This document shows, one piece after another, positions 62,006 to 64,000 of a DNA stretch of 64,000 nucleotides (the first letter of the stretch is position 1; every line of letters starts with the position of its first letter). The notes under the pieces are model-generated. The model was not told the origin of the DNA and ran no database searches. It saw only the letters and a list, made by a program, of their open reading frames with translations. This DNA comes from JABSSA01 sp039960995. GTDB taxonomy: Bacteria > Pseudomonadota > Alphaproteobacteria > Rhodobacterales > Rhodobacteraceae. The position numbers and the translations under genes are program-made. The stretch lies in contig JBDVKF010000080.1 of assembly GCA_039960995.1 (NCBI GenBank), positions 1 to 64,000 of the forward strand, in the 5' to 3' direction.

Positions 62006-62644
62006 TCAGGCGATTGCGGCTAACTTCTGTGATGCAGAATGTTCGCCGAACGCCCGATCAAACCACAGACGTGACAGTGACACGGAAACACCGGCCCGTC
62101 GCGCCACCCGTGCCTGTGCCTCAGGTTCAAAGTGCCACAATCCGACGCTAATTTTGTCGCGTCCCTCACCGCTTGCACCAAGCACATCAGGCGAGGATCC
62201 AATCATTCGGTAAATACGCACCATCCGCGCATCAAAAACGCCCACAAAGTGATGAATATCAAAGTTTTGCATGATTTCGCCACCCGCTAGCATCAGGGCT
62301 GCGGCCACGTGGCTGCCCGCCCCTTGCGACAGACAAAACCGCGTACATTCCCAGATTGTCGGGCTTGTGATTGGACCACTCATCAGATCGCCAAAATGTT
62401 CGTTGACCATGGTGCGTCCCGTTGTCGGCAGAAACCGCATGGAACCACCATGTGAACCGTCGGCTTGCTCCCAAATCACGTAAAGCGGATCAAGCTCGTC
62501 ATATTGATCAACCTCCATGCCGTCACGATCAACAGTCACATCCCATCCCAATCGCGTCTGAAATTGATCAGCGCGGTCGCGAAACATTGTATCGCGTAAT
62601 TTTGGGAATTTGTGCAGGTCGTGGCCATAAACATAACGCAGCAT
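62006..62644 (-). CDS. luxI: Acyl-homoserine-lactone synthase (LuxI family)
   Basis: This 212-residue autoinducer synthase makes acyl-homoserine lactone from S-adenosylmethionine and acyl-ACP. All family invariants fit: R24, F28, W34, E44, D46, D49, R70, F84, E99 and R102. The start at 62644 has AAGGAG before it; the longer open frame upstream is not family-like. It lies on the same strand as the luxR remnant, which is upstream of it, and reads away from it. The chain length of the signal cannot be deduced. Confidence 0.93.
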   Translation of the reverse strand: MLRYVYGHDLHKFPKLRDTMFRDRADQFQTRLGWDVTVDRDGMEVDQYDELDPLYVIWEQADGSHGGSMRFLPTTGRTMVNEHFGDLMSGPITSPTIWECTRFCLSQGAGSHVAAALMLAGGEIMQNFDIHHFVGVFDARMVRIYRMIGSSPDVLGASGEGRDKISVGLWHFEPEAQARVARRAGVSVSLSRLWFDRAFGEHSASQKLAAIA

Positions 62645-62746
62645 GAAGCTCTCCTTGTTCGCTCTGGGGCCTCCCGAACCCCGGTGTAAACAAAGCTCTA
62701 CAGCCAATAATGTTAACGAATTGGCACATGTCCGCGCGTCACAATC

Positions 62747-62765
62747 ACAGCGCTCGCAACGCTGT
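62747..62765. promoter_or_regulatory. Lux-box-like palindrome upstream of luxI
   Basis: ACAGCGCTCGCAACGCTGT has perfect 6-bp arms and a 7-nt centre, 19 nt in all, close to the 18-20 nt size of lux boxes. It lies about 100 nt upstream of luxI and touches the end of the luxR frame. It could instead be a hairpin at the end of luxR. Confidence 0.4.
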
Positions 62766-63496
62766 CACACGACGATCAAACCTCGGCTCATCGCGCGTGC
62801 AACGGCGTGGGTGGTGTTCATCGCGCCCAGTTTAAAACGCGCACTTTCGATATAAACACGCAAAGTATGTTATGATATTTCAAGGCTTTGTGCGACTTGC
62901 GCCCGGTTGTACCCCATTGCCAGCATTGTCATGGCATCCACTTCTCGTGGGCTTAAACCTCGCGCTGCTTCAGGTTGACGATCCGGCTCAAAGTCGAGCG
63001 CTTTTTCATTAAAATAGTGTGCAATTAAAATCAAATCGCGACGATGAGTGTCCGTCCAGCCCCCCCAATCCGCATCGCTGGATGTGTGATTTACTGTAAA
63101 AAGAGCAAATTGCCCGTTAGGACCTCGAATCGGGACCGAAAAGCCCTGATTGCCTAGGCCGTATTCCATCGCCTCTGTCTGAAAGGCCCGAGCGGCTTTT
63201 GACGACCAGTCGAGCCGCTTCCAATCCACCGGGTGAAATTGCTGGAAACATCCAACGATGACTGGATCGACCCGAAGAAAATTTTGCTCTAGATAACGAT
63301 CGCGCCAAGCGTCTGAATAGGTTCCGCATCCGTATTGATCTCCCGCGCTGTCGACCCAATGATAGACGACATGGTCTACGTTGTAATGTTCTTGCAGTTG
63401 TTCTGTTGCCGCTTGCAAAGCCACCAAGCCTTCAGCGCGTTCCAACTCCTCCAATATATTTTCCAGCCGAAGCGCAGCCGTCCGAGCCAATTGCAT
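62765..63496 (-). pseudogene. luxR: LuxR-family regulator with an in-frame stop in the HTH
   Basis: The gene starts at the ATG at 63496 (AGGA 8 nt upstream). It encodes an autoinducer-binding domain (about 20-165, with YHWVDSAGDQYGCGTYSDAW and W and D residues) and the first HTH helices (GLSPREVDAMTMLAMGYNRA). After ...SLEIS a TAA (62870-62872) stops translation at 208 residues. The same frame then continues for 34 codons (HTLRVYIESARFKLGAMNTT...SRGLIVV) to a TGA at 62765, just as an intact LuxR would end. The recognition helix and last helix are therefore lost. The change GAA to TAA would explain it, since Glu is usual at that spot. A sequencing error or readthrough is also possible. Confidence 0.85.
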
Positions 63497-63638
63497 GCTC
63501 ACTTTCCTTTAGTGTAGCAATCTCGGCCATCGCCACAATCGACGTATCATCCAACTGCTCAGCTAGGGCTGGCATGTTGTTGTCACGCGCGAATGATTTC
63601 AGGTCCGAAAGTACGTCCAATATCCATTCTCTTCTCAT
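63432..63638 (-). CDS. Small protein encoded upstream of and overlapping luxR
   Basis: This 68-residue protein starts MRREWILDVLSDLKSFARDN and continues NMPALAEQLDDTSIVAMAEIA. A strong ribosome site (GGAGGTGAG) lies 8 nt before the ATG. Its 3' end overlaps the luxR start by 65 nt in another frame, so translation may be coupled. I recall similar small proteins ahead of luxR in other roseobacters, but the function is unknown. The overlap region may be less conserved than the N-terminal 45 residues. Confidence 0.7.
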   Translation of the reverse strand: MRREWILDVLSDLKSFARDNNMPALAEQLDDTSIVAMAEIATLKESEHAIGSDGCASAGKYIGGVGTR

Positions 63639-63853
63639 GCTAGCTCACCTCCAGATGGTTAATGATCGATTAACACAACTATAACCTGCATCAATTAGCC
63701 GAAGAAACCCGCGTATTTCCCCTCCTCAGAAATGGCGAGGGAGAAAATTACAACCTACTGAAAAGATTGGCCCCACACTTTAAGATAGAAAATTTCGCGG
63801 GCAATCCAAACGATTCGAAGGCTTTTTCAAGAGGAATCACCGCAGTCGGCACC

Positions 63854-64000
63854 TTAACGCCGAGCGTCCAAAACGTCCTCAAGCGTGCGCAGCCCAGTTT
63901 TGGGTGCTTGAACCAAAACACTCATGTTCCCCGGCTTGTGTTCGTTTCGCAGCATCCTCATGTGCGCTTCCGGCAGGTCACCCCAAGGAAAGACTTCGGA
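63854..64000 (-). CDS. ccr: Crotonyl-CoA carboxylase/reductase, C-terminal end
   Basis: The last 48 residues before the window edge include DLPEAHMRMLRNEHKPGNMS and LVQAPKTGLRTLEDVLDARR, then TAA. They match the C-terminus of crotonyl-CoA carboxylase/reductase, which makes ethylmalonyl-CoA from crotonyl-CoA, CO2 and NADPH in the ethylmalonyl-CoA pathway for acetate assimilation. The assignment rests on this short piece. It is upstream of the luxR locus on the same strand with about 215 nt between, without a clear gene. Confidence 0.8.
   Translation of the reverse strand, partial: SEVFPWGDLPEAHMRMLRNEHKPGNMSVLVQAPKTGLRTLEDVLDARR

Noticed and set aside
1..64000. CRISPR arrays, transposases, prophage blocks, rRNA or tRNA genes
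   Set aside because: I looked for spaced direct repeats, integrase or transposase motifs and tRNA T-loop signatures in the gaps and saw none that held up.

Overview
The window looks like the chromosome of an alphaproteobacterium of the family Rhodobacteraceae (Roseobacter group). This rests on the gene set and gene order rather than on any rRNA. Typical markers are the ubiK/lgt-midA-pgeF block, a fused ATP sulfurylase/APS kinase, hsp20 next to DUF1150, a TauE/SafE exporter coupled to a TIGR02186 protein, a VPLPA-CTERM protein, and a luxR/luxI locus beside crotonyl-CoA carboxylase/reductase. No rRNA, tRNA, CRISPR array, transposase or prophage was seen. It is mostly housekeeping and transport DNA, not an island.

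Left part (1-14 kb). A DctB/DctD-type two-component pair reads leftward toward a TRAP substrate-binding protein cut by the window edge. Divergent from it is a complete glycerol-type ABC importer (glpV-S-T-P-Q-U order). A BlaI-like repressor and an M56 peptidase with no fused sensor domain follow, with a perfect palindrome ahead of them. An enolase-superfamily dehydratase/racemase, a KduD-like dehydrogenase and a FabH-like condensing enzyme come next.

Middle (15-41 kb). This holds ArsH with a small regulator, thymidine kinase, a leftward run of ybjN, proC, csaA and a hydroxyacid dehydrogenase, the exosortase-type surface protein, ubiK/lgt/midA/pgeF, a Hint-domain protein, lrp-trxB, sat-cysC, phzF, hsp20/DUF1150, purEK, a lipase, a Nudix protein, a DMT exporter, tpm and groESL under a perfect CIRCE operator.

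Right part (40-64 kb). This holds Mn-dependent pyrophosphatase, a HAD hydrolase, phaJ-like hydratase, ribF, a YcgN-type Cys-cluster protein, threonine aldolase, prs, an M48 lipoprotein, ilvE, nfuA, tsaB-rimI, a BMP-type (nucleoside-like) ABC importer, the TSUP pair, a RecD-like helicase and the quorum-sensing locus.

The most notable observations are: (1) luxR carries an in-frame TAA inside its helix-turn-helix, and the rest of the domain continues intact in the same frame, next to an intact luxI; (2) an intergenic repeat family whose flanks are conserved while the inner hairpin arms change together; (3) a DctD with the sigma-54 contact loop (GAFTGA) deleted; (4) a GlpS/GlpT ATPase pair with complementary defects that leave one canonical ATP site; (5) a small membrane-protein ORF split by an in-frame TAG; (6) a perfect palindrome in front of a BlaI/M56 pair. 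I did not find a wholly new multi-gene system.
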